Source of the DNA: Diphasiastrum complanatum
Taxonomy: Eukaryota > Streptophyta > Lycopodiopsida > Lycopodiales > Lycopodiaceae
Length of the DNA stretch: 64,000 bases
Assembly: GCA_029204225.1 (NCBI GenBank)
Contig: MU831910.1
Coordinates: forward strand, 1-64,000
Direction of reading: 5' to 3'
In this document: one piece after another, positions 1 to 11,600 of the stretch
How positions within the stretch are numbered: the stretch's first letter is position 1
How the letters are laid out: every line of letters begins with the position of its first letter
Notes under the pieces: model-generated
Databases searched by the model: none
Seen by the model: the letters and a program-made list of their open reading frames with translations, nothing else
Told to the model about the DNA's origin: nothing
Position numbers and translations under genes: made by a program

Positions 1-1918
1 CTTAAGGTAGGAATTATTGATCCCATCTTCAGCAGTGAATGAGTGTCTCCCATTGTTGTAGTTCCAAAGAAGACGATTGGCAAGAAAGATCACCATCCAT
101 TACCCTTCACGGATTCCATTCTAGACTAGGTTGATGGACAAGAACATTATAGTTTCTGTGATAGTTTCTTTGGCTATAATCAACTTGGAGTAAGGAAGGA
201 GGATCGATCAAAGACCATGTTTACTATAGATTGGGGCACACAATAGAATGCCTTTTGGTCTTTGTAATGCGCCAGAGACTTTTCAGAAAATTATGATGTT
301 TATTTTTTACTGCGTTCCTAAGAACAATTTTCAAAATTTTGATGATTTATGTGTTTATAGTGATATCAAGCCTCACATTCAGAAACTGAAACTTACATTG
401 CAGAGGTGTCGAGACACTTGTTTGTCACTTCACCCCGAAAAATGTTTTTTCAGTATGAGATAAGGTATACTTATGGGGCATAGAATATCTAGCAGAGGAA
501 TAGAAGTTGACAAAGATAAAGTCGAAGTTATAAAGAATCTATTAATATCAACAAATCTACATGAGCTAAGAGATTTCTTAGGACATGTATCGAAGATTTA
601 TCCAGAATCATGCCTCGATTGTTGCAGCCCTTACACAATTACTTAAGAAACAAGTCGCTTATATTTGGACGACAAAACAATAGGAAGCATTCAAAGAACT
701 TAAGCAGAAGTTGATTAATGCTCCAATTCTACAACTGCCTAACTGGACAATACTATATATTTCATAGTTATGTTGATATGTCAGCATTTGCTATTGGTGT
801 ATGTTTGAACTAGACGGACAAACAGAAGAAAGACCATCCAATATACTATGCTAGTAGACAGCTCAGTTCCTCAGTGAGAATTTATTCGGCAACAGAAAGG
901 GAAGCACTTGGAATGATTTTTACTATAAAGAATTTTTGGCATTATTTGCTGGGATATGTTTTTATATTCCATGTAGATCATTATGCTTTGAAGTATCTTG
1001 CTAATAAACCTGATTTATCTGGCCGAATTGCTCGCTGAGTTTTGTTGCTACAAGAGTTCACTTATCAAGTTGAGCTTCGTCAAGGAAAATATCATACTAA
1101 TGGTGATTATCTTGCACGACTTAGCATAGGAAAAATTGAAGAACCAATTAATGATGACTTTCCAAATGAGAATTTATTTGAGATATCATCTTCGAATTCA
1201 TTATATAATATCAGATATATTCTAAAGGATATGACTTGGAGAAGAAGACAATATTTCAATGTAAAGTTGCACCTTGTACCATTATCAACAATGTTCTGTA
1301 TAAGCTTGGTGCAGATAATTAGTTAAGAAGGTGTCTTGAAGCTGAAGATATTCCAAAGGGTATTCGATCCTTACATTCAGAAGATGTCGGTGGACATTTC
1401 GCCATGAAGAACACTATTAGTAAGATATTGACCGCCAAATAATGGTGCTACAATGTTTAAGAATGTCTCTAATTATATTCGATCTTGTGATCCATGCCAG
1501 AGATATGGTAGACCAACGAAAGCTATGAATTGGCCGTTGATGCCAATCATACCACTTGCACCATTTGAAAAGTGGGGGATTGACTTTGTCTCTCCAATCA
1601 AGCCAATGACCTGACACACTAGGTGTCGATATATTTTGGTTGCGACGGATTATGCAACAAAGAATGTGGAAGCTAAAGCAACGAAACAAAACGATGCGAA
1701 AACTGTCACAACTTTCATATTCAAATCTCTAATCACACGTTATGGTTGTCCTCTTGTAGTCAGTGGTCGTGGTACTCATTTTCTAAACGATACAATACGA
1801 CTGCTGACAAACTATTTTCTAATCAAACACAGAAAGACAACCCCTTATAATTCGAAAGCCAATGGATTGACTGAGAGAGCAAATGGAATATTATGCAAGA
1901 TCCTAAATAAGATCACTA
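1..1918 (+). pseudogene. Ty3/gypsy pol remnant (RT, RNase H, integrase)
   Basis: Decayed gypsy polyprotein, cut by the window edge. Reading through stops and frameshifts, positions 1-470 give reverse-transcriptase motifs (VVVPKK, HPLPF, then MPFGLCNAPETF at 248). An RNase H part follows at about 840-1140 (FHVDHYALKYL). The integrase spans about 1340-1917: CDPCQ-like zinc region near 1480, GIDFV near 1580, then VVSGRGTHF where the second catalytic Asp of the usual SDRGTHF is Gly, and GLTERANGIL near the catalytic Glu. Several stop codons and the lost Asp make it non-functional. It is not followed by a gypsy integrase C-terminus: at about 1918 the frame passes into copia sequence (next entry). 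Superfamily assignment is firm; lineage was not determined. Confidence 0.85.
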
Positions 1919-3849
1919 TTGCACATTGTGTATGCTTTGTGCATGTGCCTCTAGAAACTAGGAAGAAGGAAGATCCTAGTGCAGTAAAAGGAATTTTTGT
2001 AGGATACGCATCCACTAAAAAAGCATACAAGATTTATTTGCCCTCTACTGACAAAAATGTTGTTAGTAGAGATGTGATCTTCCATGAAGATCAGAAATTT
2101 AACTTGGATGATGCACAGATCAAGGAGACTCGTGCATGATCAACCATCAATATTGATGTTGTTCAAGAAGAGGTGAGGCCGAGGCTTGAGGAAGAGCAAA
2201 TGCAAGCTACCATAGCCAAAAGATCTACATGAGCAAGATCTGAGCCAAGGAGGCTCATTTATGATGAAGAAGGAAGGCAAGTGAAAGGTGAAACTTTCTA
2301 TCATGCACTTTTTATATCAGATGAAGAGCCTAAGGATGTCCAAGAAGCTTTTCAATCCAAGGAGTGGGTTGAAGCAATGACCCAAGAATTTGAAGCCTTG
2401 ATGTCAAATAACACATGGGAGCTTGTGGAGCCACCAAACAACATGCATGTGATTGGATGTAAGTGGCTATTCAGAATCAAGTATAATTGTGATGGATCTA
2501 TCAATAAGTATAAAGCAAAACTTTGTGCCAAAGGCTACTCACAGATCAAAGGTCTTGACTATGAAGATACCTTTGCACCAGTTGCAAAGATGGTAACAAT
2601 TCGAATACTCATCTCTCTTGCATGTTTTCACAAATGGAGTATGTTCCAACTTGATGTTTCTAATGCATTTCTCAATGGTTACCTTGACCAGGAGATTTAT
2701 ATGGAGCAGCCTCCAGATTTTGTGAAGGAAGGTGATGAATCAAAAGTTTGTCTTTTGTTCAAAAGTCTGTATGGACTGAAACAGACACCAAGGTCTTGGT
2801 ATGCAAGGCTCAATTCCTATCTCATATCACTCGGATTTTGTCTAAGTGAATATGACCCTTCTCTGTATTATAAGTTTGCAGATAACTTTGTAATTATTCT
2901 TCTCATCTATGTACATGATATCATTCTTTGTGAAAACAATGAGAAGTTAGTTGAAGAAACTAAGCATGCACTTGGTACTGAGTTTAAGATGCAATACTTA
3001 GGAGTTCTTCACTATATTTTAGGCCTTGAAATAGATTTTTGGAAAGGTCATGCATTTATAAGCCAAAGTAGATATGCACTTTCCATGCTCAGGAAATTCC
3101 ACATGGAGAACTGTAAAGACATAGATACACCTATGGAACACACTGTAAAAGTTTCTATTAGAGATGATGAAAAATCCTTTGAGGACATCACTCTTTATAG
3201 GAGCCTTATTGGCTCACTTATTTGGTTAACAGTGACTAGACCTGATCTAAGCTTTTGTGTTCATAAGCTAAGTCAACACATGCAGGATCCAAAGTTATAT
3301 CATTTGAAGTTGGCTAAAAGAGTCTTGAGGTATATATCTTCTACCTTGGATTATGGACTATTCTATGAAGGAGAAGATCTAACTTTGATTGCTTTTTCAG
3401 ATTCAGATTTTGCAGGAGACAGGTTGGATAGAAAATCCACAAGTGCTTACACTATATTTCTTGGAGGAAATTTGATTTCTTGGCTATCAAAGAAGCAGGC
3501 AACTATTTCCTTATCATCCTATGAAGCTGAATACAAATCTCTTACAACCACAACAAAGGAGGATTTATGGATCAAAAGGCTACTTTTGGAGCTAAAGTGT
3601 TATGCAGATGAAGATTTACCAATTATCAAGAATGATAACATTTCTGCTCAGGCTCTTGCAAATAATCTAGTCTTTCATGCAAGGAGCAAGCATATTGAAG
3701 TGGCTCATCATTTTGTAAGAGAAAAAGTCATTGGGAGAGAGATCTCATTGGAGCATGTTTCATCTTCAGATTGTGTTGCAAATCTTCTCACCAAGCCTCT
3801 ACTCAAGAATGTATTTATGAAGATGAGGTCTAACCTTGGCCTATGTTGA
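1919..3849 (+). pseudogene. Ty1/copia pol: integrase tail, reverse transcriptase, RNase H
   Basis: Copia polyprotein remnant. It opens abruptly inside the integrase C-terminal part (CFVHVP, GIFVGY, SRDVIFHED), then runs through the linker, RVT_2 reverse transcriptase and RNase H to a stop at 3849. Two in-frame TGA codons (2137 and 2230) sit where CGA would continue the frame. The stretch 2281-3849 is open for 522 codons. RT motifs include IGCKWLF, DYEDTFAPVAKM, QLDVSNAFLNG and LYGLKQTPRSW. The catalytic YVDD box reads YVHD (near 2910), so polymerase activity should be lost. RNase H is well kept (SDSDFAGD, EAEYKSL, NDNISAQ, FHARSKHIE). The start lies in gypsy sequence, so no copia gag or protease precedes it. 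Its stop codon overlaps the LTR start at 3844. Confidence 0.9.
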
Positions 3850-4659
3850 GAGTATTCCCAACAAAGTGTAAATAAATATAATCCTCCAATAAAATGTGTT
3901 GCGAGGGCATGGCATCCTAAGTGTATAAGCCCATGGCCCAATGAGCACGCAATTGAAGTTGTAAATAAAATAAACTTGACTTGGGCCTTGTAATTAAAAT
4001 AAACTAGAGGCCCAATGTCATTTTTTAACTTAGAGATCACGTTTTAGAGTTGGGTCCAAATTGGGACTTACATGAATCTTGTGATTTCTAATGTACTTTT
4101 TGTGGACCCTTGGATCAAGTTGGGTCCAAGATAAATGGTTAGGATCATTGTGAATATTAGCCAATAAGATTGAGGGGCAAGGGCCTTCCTTATTTTATAA
4201 AAAGGCACCATTTGTACACTATTTCCATGCTTAATGAGAAGGAGAAAACTCTACCATTTTTGGAAGAGAAGCATCCTCATTTGCTATTCACTACTTGCTA
4301 TTGCTCTTGGTTGTATTTTCTATTGCTTTCTATTTCCATGTTTTATTGTTTGCCATAGTGAATGTTTTTCCATTAGCAAGCATAAGGAGCATTTGAGCTA
4401 ACCTCCACCCTCACTCTCTTTCTCTCTCTTTCTCTTCTCTTCTCAATCTCTTCTTCTCCATCCCTTCCCTTCAACCAAAACTATGCTGAATGTTAGTGTA
4501 GAGGAGTAGAGTTAAAGAGGAGTAGTATAGTGGTGAGTAGAGTTAAGGGAGAAAGTAGGAAATTAAGTAAAAGTAGCATCTATGCATAGTTAAGCACCTA
4601 TCTAGTGATAGGTGCTTAACATATTTGTTGACAGGCGGAAGGGCTATACTACGAAAGAT
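3844..4659 (+). repeat. Copia-type LTR, arm A of a large inverted repeat
   Basis: Follows the copia pol stop as a 3' LTR would and begins TGTTGAGAGTATTCCC. It has a TATA-like stretch (TTATAAAAAGG near 4195) and CT-rich sequence near 4420. A diverged copy in the opposite orientation lies at 10749-11551, starting TGTTGGAGGTATTCCC on the minus strand. The match extends past any obvious TG...CA end (TTGACA near 4632) by about 26 bp, up to GAAAGAT at 4659, and then stops. The outer boundary is firm; the inner LTR end is uncertain. Confidence 0.75.
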
Positions 4660-4673
4660 CTTCGACCCCATAG

Positions 4674-4691
4674 TGGCGTCGTTGGCGAGGA
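4674..4691 (+). other. Probable tRNA-Asp primer-binding site of a gypsy element
   Basis: TGGCGTCGTTGGCGAGGA resembles the complement of the 3' end of plant tRNA-Asp (consensus TGGCGCCGTTGCCGGGGA) with three changes. This primer site is typical of Tat/Athila-type gypsy elements. It suggests that the bases just before it are the end of a gypsy LTR and that 4692 to about 4980 is untranslated leader. No coding sequence was found in that leader. Confidence 0.5.
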
Positions 4692-4979
4692 TAGGTTTCC
4701 ACTAACTAGTTTAGTTGCATTTTAGCTATCTTCATGTTTTTTAGAGTAGTTTAGGTAGATTTTTGGGAGTTTAGAGTTAGTTTTCTATATTTTTTTGTGT
4801 TTGGACTGTTCACAGCTAGCAGAGGAGGTGTGAGAGGGTAGAGGAGGCCCTGAACAATCTCTAAGGGCTTGAAACCCAAACCAATCATCCAAAAAACTCA
4901 AAAAAACACACCAATCTGCATTTTGGAGGGAAAAAAACAAAAAAAAAAACTCATCAGATTTTTATATCTCCAGAATCAA

Positions 4980-7850
4980 TGGGAATTAACCCTTGCATGA
5001 CTAGCAGCAACTCCAGGGTACTATTCTGCAAGTTCAATTAGCTCTGTTGAATCAGGTAAAATGATACCTTCCATTATACTGGCCTTGGTATGGCCATGAA
5101 TTTTGCGCATGGCTGTCTCCATAGATTTATTCCTGTCATCATTCTGGTTCCTATTTCTAAATTCTTGTTCGGATTCGTCAGATTCGTCATCAGTATCTTC
5201 ATTAGAATCTTCAGAATTCTTGTTTGCAATTTTTGATTCATTAGATATATCAGCTTCTGCATTGCAGACATCGAAGAATTCTTCTTTGTCATCCGATAAA
5301 TCATTATTCTCATAGCATTCGAAATAATTAAGTTCGATGTATGATGCATTAGAGAAAATATTAAGGGCATAAAAAGAATCTTAAAAAATAAAACTAGTGT
5401 CGGACATAGGATTTCGCCTTCATATCGATCACAACTCCAGGTAATAATTTGTTTCGCTAGCTTTCCACGATTATTAGTCTTACCAATTTGGAATCTTGGT
5501 TCTCTGGACTTCCAATGTACACTTGCATTGGACTGATAAAGCCAAGGTCATCCAATTAAAAAGGGTAAGAAGACAAACCAAGTGGTTTGATAACAATAAA
5601 GTTCATCGTAAAAGGCTTGGCTTGAATATATACAGTCACGTATTTTAGTTCGCCAACAGGTTTTCTTCGTGCTGAATCAGCCAACTTGATATTTCGTTGA
5701 GTTGGTTGAATGTTAGTCAAACCTAAGGCATGTGTGGTGTCTTCAGTTATAATATCACACTCAAACCTGAGTCAATCGGCACATTTTCAATTAGGCATCC
5801 AGTAATAGTAACATCGATTTCTGGTGCGTCGAGGTCTCCCAGATCAATAGATAAGACACCAACATCTGGTAGAGAAATTTGTTTCTTCTTCTTAGGGACG
5901 AAGAGACCTTTTAACTATTTTCGAAAAAAAGTGTTGTTTGCCAACAATTGTTCGAAAGTTATATTAGGATGAAGAGAGCCAATATCAGTTACAATGTCAT
6001 AGTCTTTCGTCTTTGCTTTTGAAATAGGCTTGTCAATCGTGGCATCAAAAAGTTTGGTCTTCGTGATTTCAACGTCCCCTTTCTCGAATGTGACTTTCTT
6101 CTCTATAGAAGCTGTCTAAAATTCAGAATTGATAATCTCTTTAGCTTTTGCAGAAATATCCTTCGAAAATAGTTTGGTTTCATCACGATCATAGTCAGGA
6201 TGGGCTTTTTTAAGATCTTTTTTCGAAATAGATTTGTCCAAAGATTTCTTCTTCGAGAAATTTCTCCGATTCTTTGAAGAAACTTTTGAGTCAGGTTTCG
6301 AGGAGCTTTTGCTTCTCGTGGTAACTTTGAATAACTTTTTGACATTGTTTGGCCAGGAATGGTCAATTGTCTTCATTGATTTGTCTTCAACGACATCAAT
6401 CATCTGCACAACAACATCTGTCGAAGGTTTTACTTTTGTATCAACAACAACAACAGGTGTAGCTACATACTGGTACTTTGGTTGCGGCTTCTACAGTTGT
6501 GGACAGTCAAAATATTGGTGGCTTGTGGTACCCTGAACGTAATTAGTAGTCGCATCATCTTAAAATATAAAGAGCACTTCCTGAAAAAGATCTTCAACAT
6601 ACTTTACGTTCACAGATTTGCAGTCTTCTTGAGAATGTCCAGATGTACCGCATTTTGTACACCATAGTCCTGAGTTCGAAGAAGAAGCTTTCGATCTTTT
6701 GTCTGCCACTTCTAAAATTTGAACTTTCAGATCATTGAACTTCTTATTAAGATCAGCCATATTACTTCTGCAAAGCTTTTCAACTTTAGAGGTTGCAGCC
6801 TTGTCCTCAATACTTTTGCTATCTTATTTTTGTTTGGACTTTTGTTTCTTTCTTCGATTTGCATCATCAATTTATGTGTCTGATGAATTACTAGAATCAG
6901 ATTCAAAACTGAAAGAACTTGGACTAAATTCAGATTTAGATTCGTCTTCACTGTCGCTGAAGTCATGCTTAGACTTTTGAGTTCGTCTGGTGGAACGTCT
7001 TTTGTGTACTAACTTGGAAGTCTCATAGTTCTCAACGCTTGTATGACTGCTGATAAAGAAGTCATATCTCCTTGTTTGCAATATCGATCAACTTTTGGTT
7101 GTAAACCTACCAAAAACCACTCGACTTGAGTTTCGACAAGATACTCTCCCGTAGTTTTCCAATTAGATTCTTTACTTTTCGTGTATACCTTCGAAGAGAT
7201 TCTATACTCTTATTTTGCACATTGTTAAGTTGTTTGTTAACTCAAGATGAATAACCAATTTTTCTGAACTGGTTTAAAAACACATCTTTCAATAGTAACC
7301 AGGTAGCCACACGTCTTGGTTCAACTTGGCTGTACCATATGCATGCTTGCTTTCTCAGAAGACCAGGAAAGATTCATAGCTTGTCAGCATCAGCACCTTT
7401 GTTGTTCGAGTTGGCAATTGACTCGAATTGTGAAACATAACTGTCAGCATCATCTGAAGATGCTCTTTTAAAATAATCGTATTTGATCATCGAGATTGAA
7501 GTGAAACGGGGAGCAGGGCCTTCCATAATCGGCTCTAGTTCTAGTTCAGAATCTGGATTTGAATCAGACTCAGGTTCTGATTCTAGATCAGATTCTAGAT
7601 TTGGATTAGGATCAAGATCAGGAACTGGACTTACAACTTCAGAACCTGGTTCAGCTGCAGCAGAAACTTCAGGATGCAATATTTCAGGTAAACTAACAAG
7701 ATTAAGAAGATTATCAAAGAAAGTTTCTTTACAAAATTTGATTCTCCTCTTTGAAAAAAGTCCTCAAGTCTTTTGAAAAACTCTTCTCGAAGTTTCCGAT
7801 ATCTTTCAAGTCTGGAAGCTCTCTCTAACATGCACTAAGAATGGACATGG
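4980..7850 (-). pseudogene. Ty3/gypsy gag-protease remnant
   Basis: Read from about 7830 down to 5000 on the minus strand. First comes an acidic, Ser/Glu/Asp-rich gag N-terminus (7374-7679). A gag core follows with tryptophan-containing pieces (ACIWYSQVE and the REFRK-type region, 7380-7100), then a CCHC zinc knuckle (CTKCGTSGHSQEDC near 6640). A lysine/serine-rich linker (6116-6409) leads to an aspartic-protease stretch with GCLIENVPIDSG near 5790. Many stops and frameshifts are present. A tRNA-Asp-like primer site at 7884-7901 lies just upstream in the same orientation, so the 5' end of this element is at the right. No RT or integrase follows it here. All small plus-strand ORFs over this block are shadows. 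Confidence 0.7.
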
Positions 7851-7883
7851 AGTTGTCAGTTTGGTATCAACTTTATTTGGCTA

Positions 7884-7901
7884 TCCTCAGCAATGGCACC
7901 A
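7884..7901 (-). other. tRNA-Asp primer-binding site of the antisense gypsy element
   Basis: On the minus strand this reads TGGTGCCATTGCTGAGGA. It differs from the tRNA-Asp-complementary consensus TGGCGCCGTTGCCGGGGA at four positions, all transitions (C to T or G to A). It sits about 50 bp upstream of the antisense gag reading frame, as expected for a 5' LTR/leader junction. The LTR should lie to the right, from about 7905 towards 8190. That stretch contains no ORF. Confidence 0.6.
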
Positions 7902-8194
7902 AAATTGGCATATGTTGTGATATACCAACATAGAAATGAAAAATTTGTGTAGTATTTAATGTCAAACCCCAGGAGGATGGCACTTAAAAGCTGATTTATT
8001 GATACAGTTCTGACTTATTTAAATGAAATGAAGTCGGGTGTTATTATGGTTGTCAAACAAACATTTTACAAATAACCAGTATTACTTTTGTTGTGTGTGT
8101 GATGATGGTAATTTTTTGAATAACAATCTTCCTCTGTTGAATTGAATGAAAAGCATTCTACAAGTGAAATGTTATTATAGTAGCACGAATGAAC

Positions 8195-8833
8195 TGTGAA
8201 AGATTCAACTAGTTTCATCACATTTTGCTATATTTTCATATTTGGCATATTGAGGCCAAAACTTGTTTTATACTTAGAGGTTGACTTTTCAAAGTTCATC
8301 AGTCTAAATTTCATTTGAATAAACACTTTTTGAAAGTGTGAGAAAGTTAGAATGCAAGTTTGAGTAGATTCAAATTTGAATAGTGAATCTAGACCCAAAA
8401 TTAGTAGGGTTAGCATTTTGGTGAGAAAGCCAAGTGGCCAAATAGGGTTTGGACCTATTATAAAAGGATGTAACTCGTGGAGAGAGCTATCTTCTCTCTT
8501 CTCTATCTCATTTCATGCTTATACATGGTCCTCTTGGGTTCTACTATCCTTGGTGCACTATCTTGGTGATTGCTTGCAATTCTATGTGTATGATGATCTA
8601 TATTTACTATTTTTGGATCCACACGTGTGAAATACAGTAGCTTGCTGGTTTTGTATAGACAGCAATAGTACTTTATCATTTCATTCAAGTTTGATCAAGT
8701 TCTATTGGTGTTTGCATCTCATTTTGTATGTAGATGCTGATTTTTCTACATTCGTGAGATTGGTAGTATATTTCTCTTTCTAATCAGAGATCATTCAAGT
8801 AGATTGGATCTTTAGGATCTGAAATCTTTCACA
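8195..8833 (+). repeat. 5' LTR of a Ty1/copia element
   Basis: A 639-bp LTR bounded by inverted ends: it starts TGTGAAAGAT and ends ATCTTTCACA, directly abutting a primer-binding site at 8834. It contains the palindrome CACACGTGTG at 8620, a CACGTG (G-box-like) core shared with several other LTRs here. No matching 3' LTR was recognised in the window. Confidence 0.75.
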
Positions 8834-8845
8834 TGGTATCAGAGC
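8834..8845 (+). other. Primer-binding site (initiator Met tRNA)
   Basis: TGGTATCAGAGC directly follows the LTR end. This is the standard plant copia primer site complementary to initiator tRNA-Met. The leader from 8846 to 9415 holds no ORF and ends at the gag ATG. Confidence 0.85.
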
Positions 8846-9415
8846 TTGTGTTTTAGATTATGAAGGAGAAATCAGATCTATCAATGATTTGGTGAAGATA
8901 TCAAGTCTAGAGCATGCTAGAGAGAATTCTACACCAAAATCGAGTTTTTTGCTTTTGTAAATCAAAACACTATATAGGTCAATATACTTGATCAATTCTA
9001 ATTTTTGAATTCACATTCTGGATTTGGCCAATTTTTGAATCATTGAATCAGCCTAAGTGGTGTCTTATAGAATGCATATCAAATTTTTAGCATTTGCATG
9101 TTGAATTGGAATAGTCAATTTTTTGTGATTTTGTCAAGACCCTAATTTTGATTGGATCTCTAGATAGTGAGGTGCTGGACTTCATTTGAGTGTGTTTCAA
9201 TCTTAGGAAATGGAAAAAGTCATTAGATTGAAGATAGATCATAGGTTGATCAAGATTCCATGATTCTATGTGTTGATTTGCTTGGTATAAGTGCTAGAAG
9301 AGAATTTTGAGATAGTTTCAAATCTTGGTGATTTCTTTTGAAAGCATTTTTTGTTGTTCAAATGAGTTCTTTGTGCATTGAAACAGGTTGAAAGAGAAGA
9401 TCAGGTCATTGCTAC

Positions 9416-9920
9416 ATGGCAACCTCAATTGGAGTCATGTTGGAAGCCAATGATAGGCTTATATCAAGTAACTATTCATTATGGAAAGTGAGGATGGAGT
9501 CACTTCTTGAGATGAATGATGTTTTGGATATTGTTGTAGGTTTGGAGGAGAGACCAGCAACACAACAAGATCAATTGAGGTATGATAAGAGGGCCAAGAA
9601 GGCTCTACACATGATAAAGATGAATGTTACCAATGAACTTTTCAAGGAAGTTGGTAAGTGCACATCATCTTTGGAAGCTTGGAATTCATTGAAGAAGCTT
9701 TATGAATCCAAGTCTACATCTAGAGTGTTGACTCTTAGAAGGCAAATATGTTCTTGTTTGCAAAAGAATGAAGAAAGTCCAAGTACCTTTGTTTTGAGAA
9801 TGAAAGCATTGAATGATGAGTTAGCTTGCATAGATGAAAGCATTAAGGAAGGAGAGCTTATTCAAGTCATTCTTAATGGCTTGTTGGATGCTCATGCTAA
9901 ATTGTTCAAAGTATTGCTAT
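9416..9920 (+). pseudogene. Ty1/copia gag, truncated and joined to gypsy sequence
   Basis: The ATG at 9416 lies 570 bp after the primer site and opens a UBN2-type copia gag: YSLWKVRMESLL, then KALHMIKMNV, LEAWNSLKKLYES, RVLTLRRQI, TFVLRMKALNDEL and VILNGLLD. The match ends around residue 165. The nucleocapsid zinc knuckle is missing. From about 9920 the sequence matches gypsy protease in another frame, and the gag frame stops at 9961. The N-terminal two thirds of gag are intact, so this was recently functional sequence fused to unrelated sequence. Confidence 0.85.
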
Positions 9921-10735
9921 TCAAAAGACTTTGTACAAAAAATGGGAATTACAAGGATTGAAGCCAGTCAGATTCGCCATCAAACTGGCAGATCAATCCT
10001 GTGTGAAACCAAAAGGTGTAGTTGCTGATATTCCCATAAAGATAGCAGGCATGTAGTATGTGATTACTTTTGTGGTCATGGATATACCTGAATCTCCATC
10101 TGCATACCGTATTTTACTGGGAAGACCATGGTTGAGGGCTACGCAAGTAGTACACAACTGGGATACAAGAAAACTCACCTTTGAGGACAGAGAACAGGCT
10201 GTAAAGGTAGAACCAGCCACATGGGCGATGAAACCTATTGCACCCAAAGCTGATGACTGATCATCCATGACAAATCATACGATTGATCGCCCAAGGCCAG
10301 CCAAGGGAGGTCACTATCATTCATAGAGGGATGTCATGAGATGGACGGATGCATTAGCAACTATTTACTGCCAGGCATGTCAATATGAATTAGATCTTGA
10401 ACCGAGTACATCTTCACCCAAATGTTACACTATGGACACACCAATCACATTTGGAGTAAATATGATAAACGTAGCATGGCTGTCAGCGGAGCCGATTGAG
10501 AACCTAGTGGACGATGATCTAGTCCCTTGGCAACATGCTCTAACTTATAATAAGGAGATTGAGCTGACTGATGAACAAGTCCTATACCACATGGACCCAG
10601 ATTGTTACAGAACCAAGAAGGTACCAGCTCAACCACCACAAAGCTCTGATATGGCGAAAGTCTCAAGGATCGGACCACCCAAGACACCTGCGAATAAGAA
10701 GAATCAGTTGAAGCAACGCTACAACTAGGTGATCC
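9920..10735 (+). pseudogene. Ty3/gypsy retropepsin-region fragment
   Basis: Frame starting near 9921 reads GLKPVRFAIKLADQS, then GVVADIPIKIAG, one TAG at 10054, then YVITFVVMDIPESPSAYRILLGRPWLR (10060-10135). This is the C-terminal half of a plant gypsy aspartic protease, with the hallmark LLGRPWL. It continues as a low-complexity linker (10336-10728) with proline-rich QPPQSS and stops at 10728. The catalytic D-S/T-G half is absent, replaced by copia gag. The 3' side runs into the inverted LTR at 10749. Confidence 0.75.
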
Positions 10736-10748
10736 AATGGAGTGACCT

Positions 10749-11551
10749 ATCTTTCGTAGTATAGCCCTTCCGCCTGTCAACAAAGGTTAGATCACTAGAT
10801 AGGTGCCTAACTATGCATAGATGCTACTTTTAGTTAATTTCCTACTTTCTTCCTTGACTCTACTCACCACTATACTACTCCTCTTTAACTCTACTCCTCT
10901 ACACTAACATTCAGCATAGTTCTGGTTGAAGGGAAGGGATGGAGAAGAAGAGATTGAGAAGAGAAGAGAAAGAGAGAGAAAGAGAATGAGGGTGGAGATT
11001 AGCTCAAATGCTCCTTATGCTTGCTAATGGAAAAACATTCACTATGGCAAACAATAAAACATGAAAATAGAAAGCAATAGAAAACACAACCAAGAGCAAT
11101 AGCAAGTAGTGAATAGCAAATGAGGATGCTTCTCTTCCAAAAATGGTAGAGTTTCCTCCTTCTCATTAAGCATGGAAATAGTGTACAAATGGTGCCTTTT
11201 TATAAAATGGGGAAGGCCCTTGCCCCTCAATCTTATTGGCTAATATTCACAATGATCCTAACCATTCATCTTGGACCCAACTTGATCCAAGGGTCCACAA
11301 AAAGTACATTAGAAATCACAAGATTCATATGAGTCCCAATTTGGACCCAACTCTAAAAGGTGATCTCTAAGCTTAAAAATGACATTGGGCCTCTAGTTTT
11401 ATTTAATTTACAAGGCCCAAGTCAAGTTTATTTTATTTACAACTTCAATTGCGTGTTCATTGGGCCATGGGCGTGCAGAATGCCATGCCCTCGCAACACA
11501 TTTTATCGGAGGATTTTATTTATTTACACTTTGTTGGGAATACCTCCAACA
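10749..11551 (-). repeat. Copia-type LTR, arm B of a large inverted repeat
   Basis: Minus-strand copy of the LTR at 3844-4659. It starts TGTTGGAGGTATTCCC at 11551 and extends to the same inner point, GAAAGAT at 10749. Its sequence can be followed through the TATA-like TTATAAAA box (near 11200), the CT-rich stretch and the GGCGGAAGGGC motif. Shared sequence beyond the likely LTR end implies that both arms come from the same flanked copy rather than from two independent insertions. Confidence 0.8.
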
Positions 11552-11600
11552 GCCTAATTTCAAAGTCTATGTTGATAGGAACATGAATTATAAGGAGGAC

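Noticed and set aside
4170..4358. 62-codon ORF conserved also at 11042-11230
   Set aside because: Its conservation is explained by its position inside the duplicated LTR, not by protein selection.
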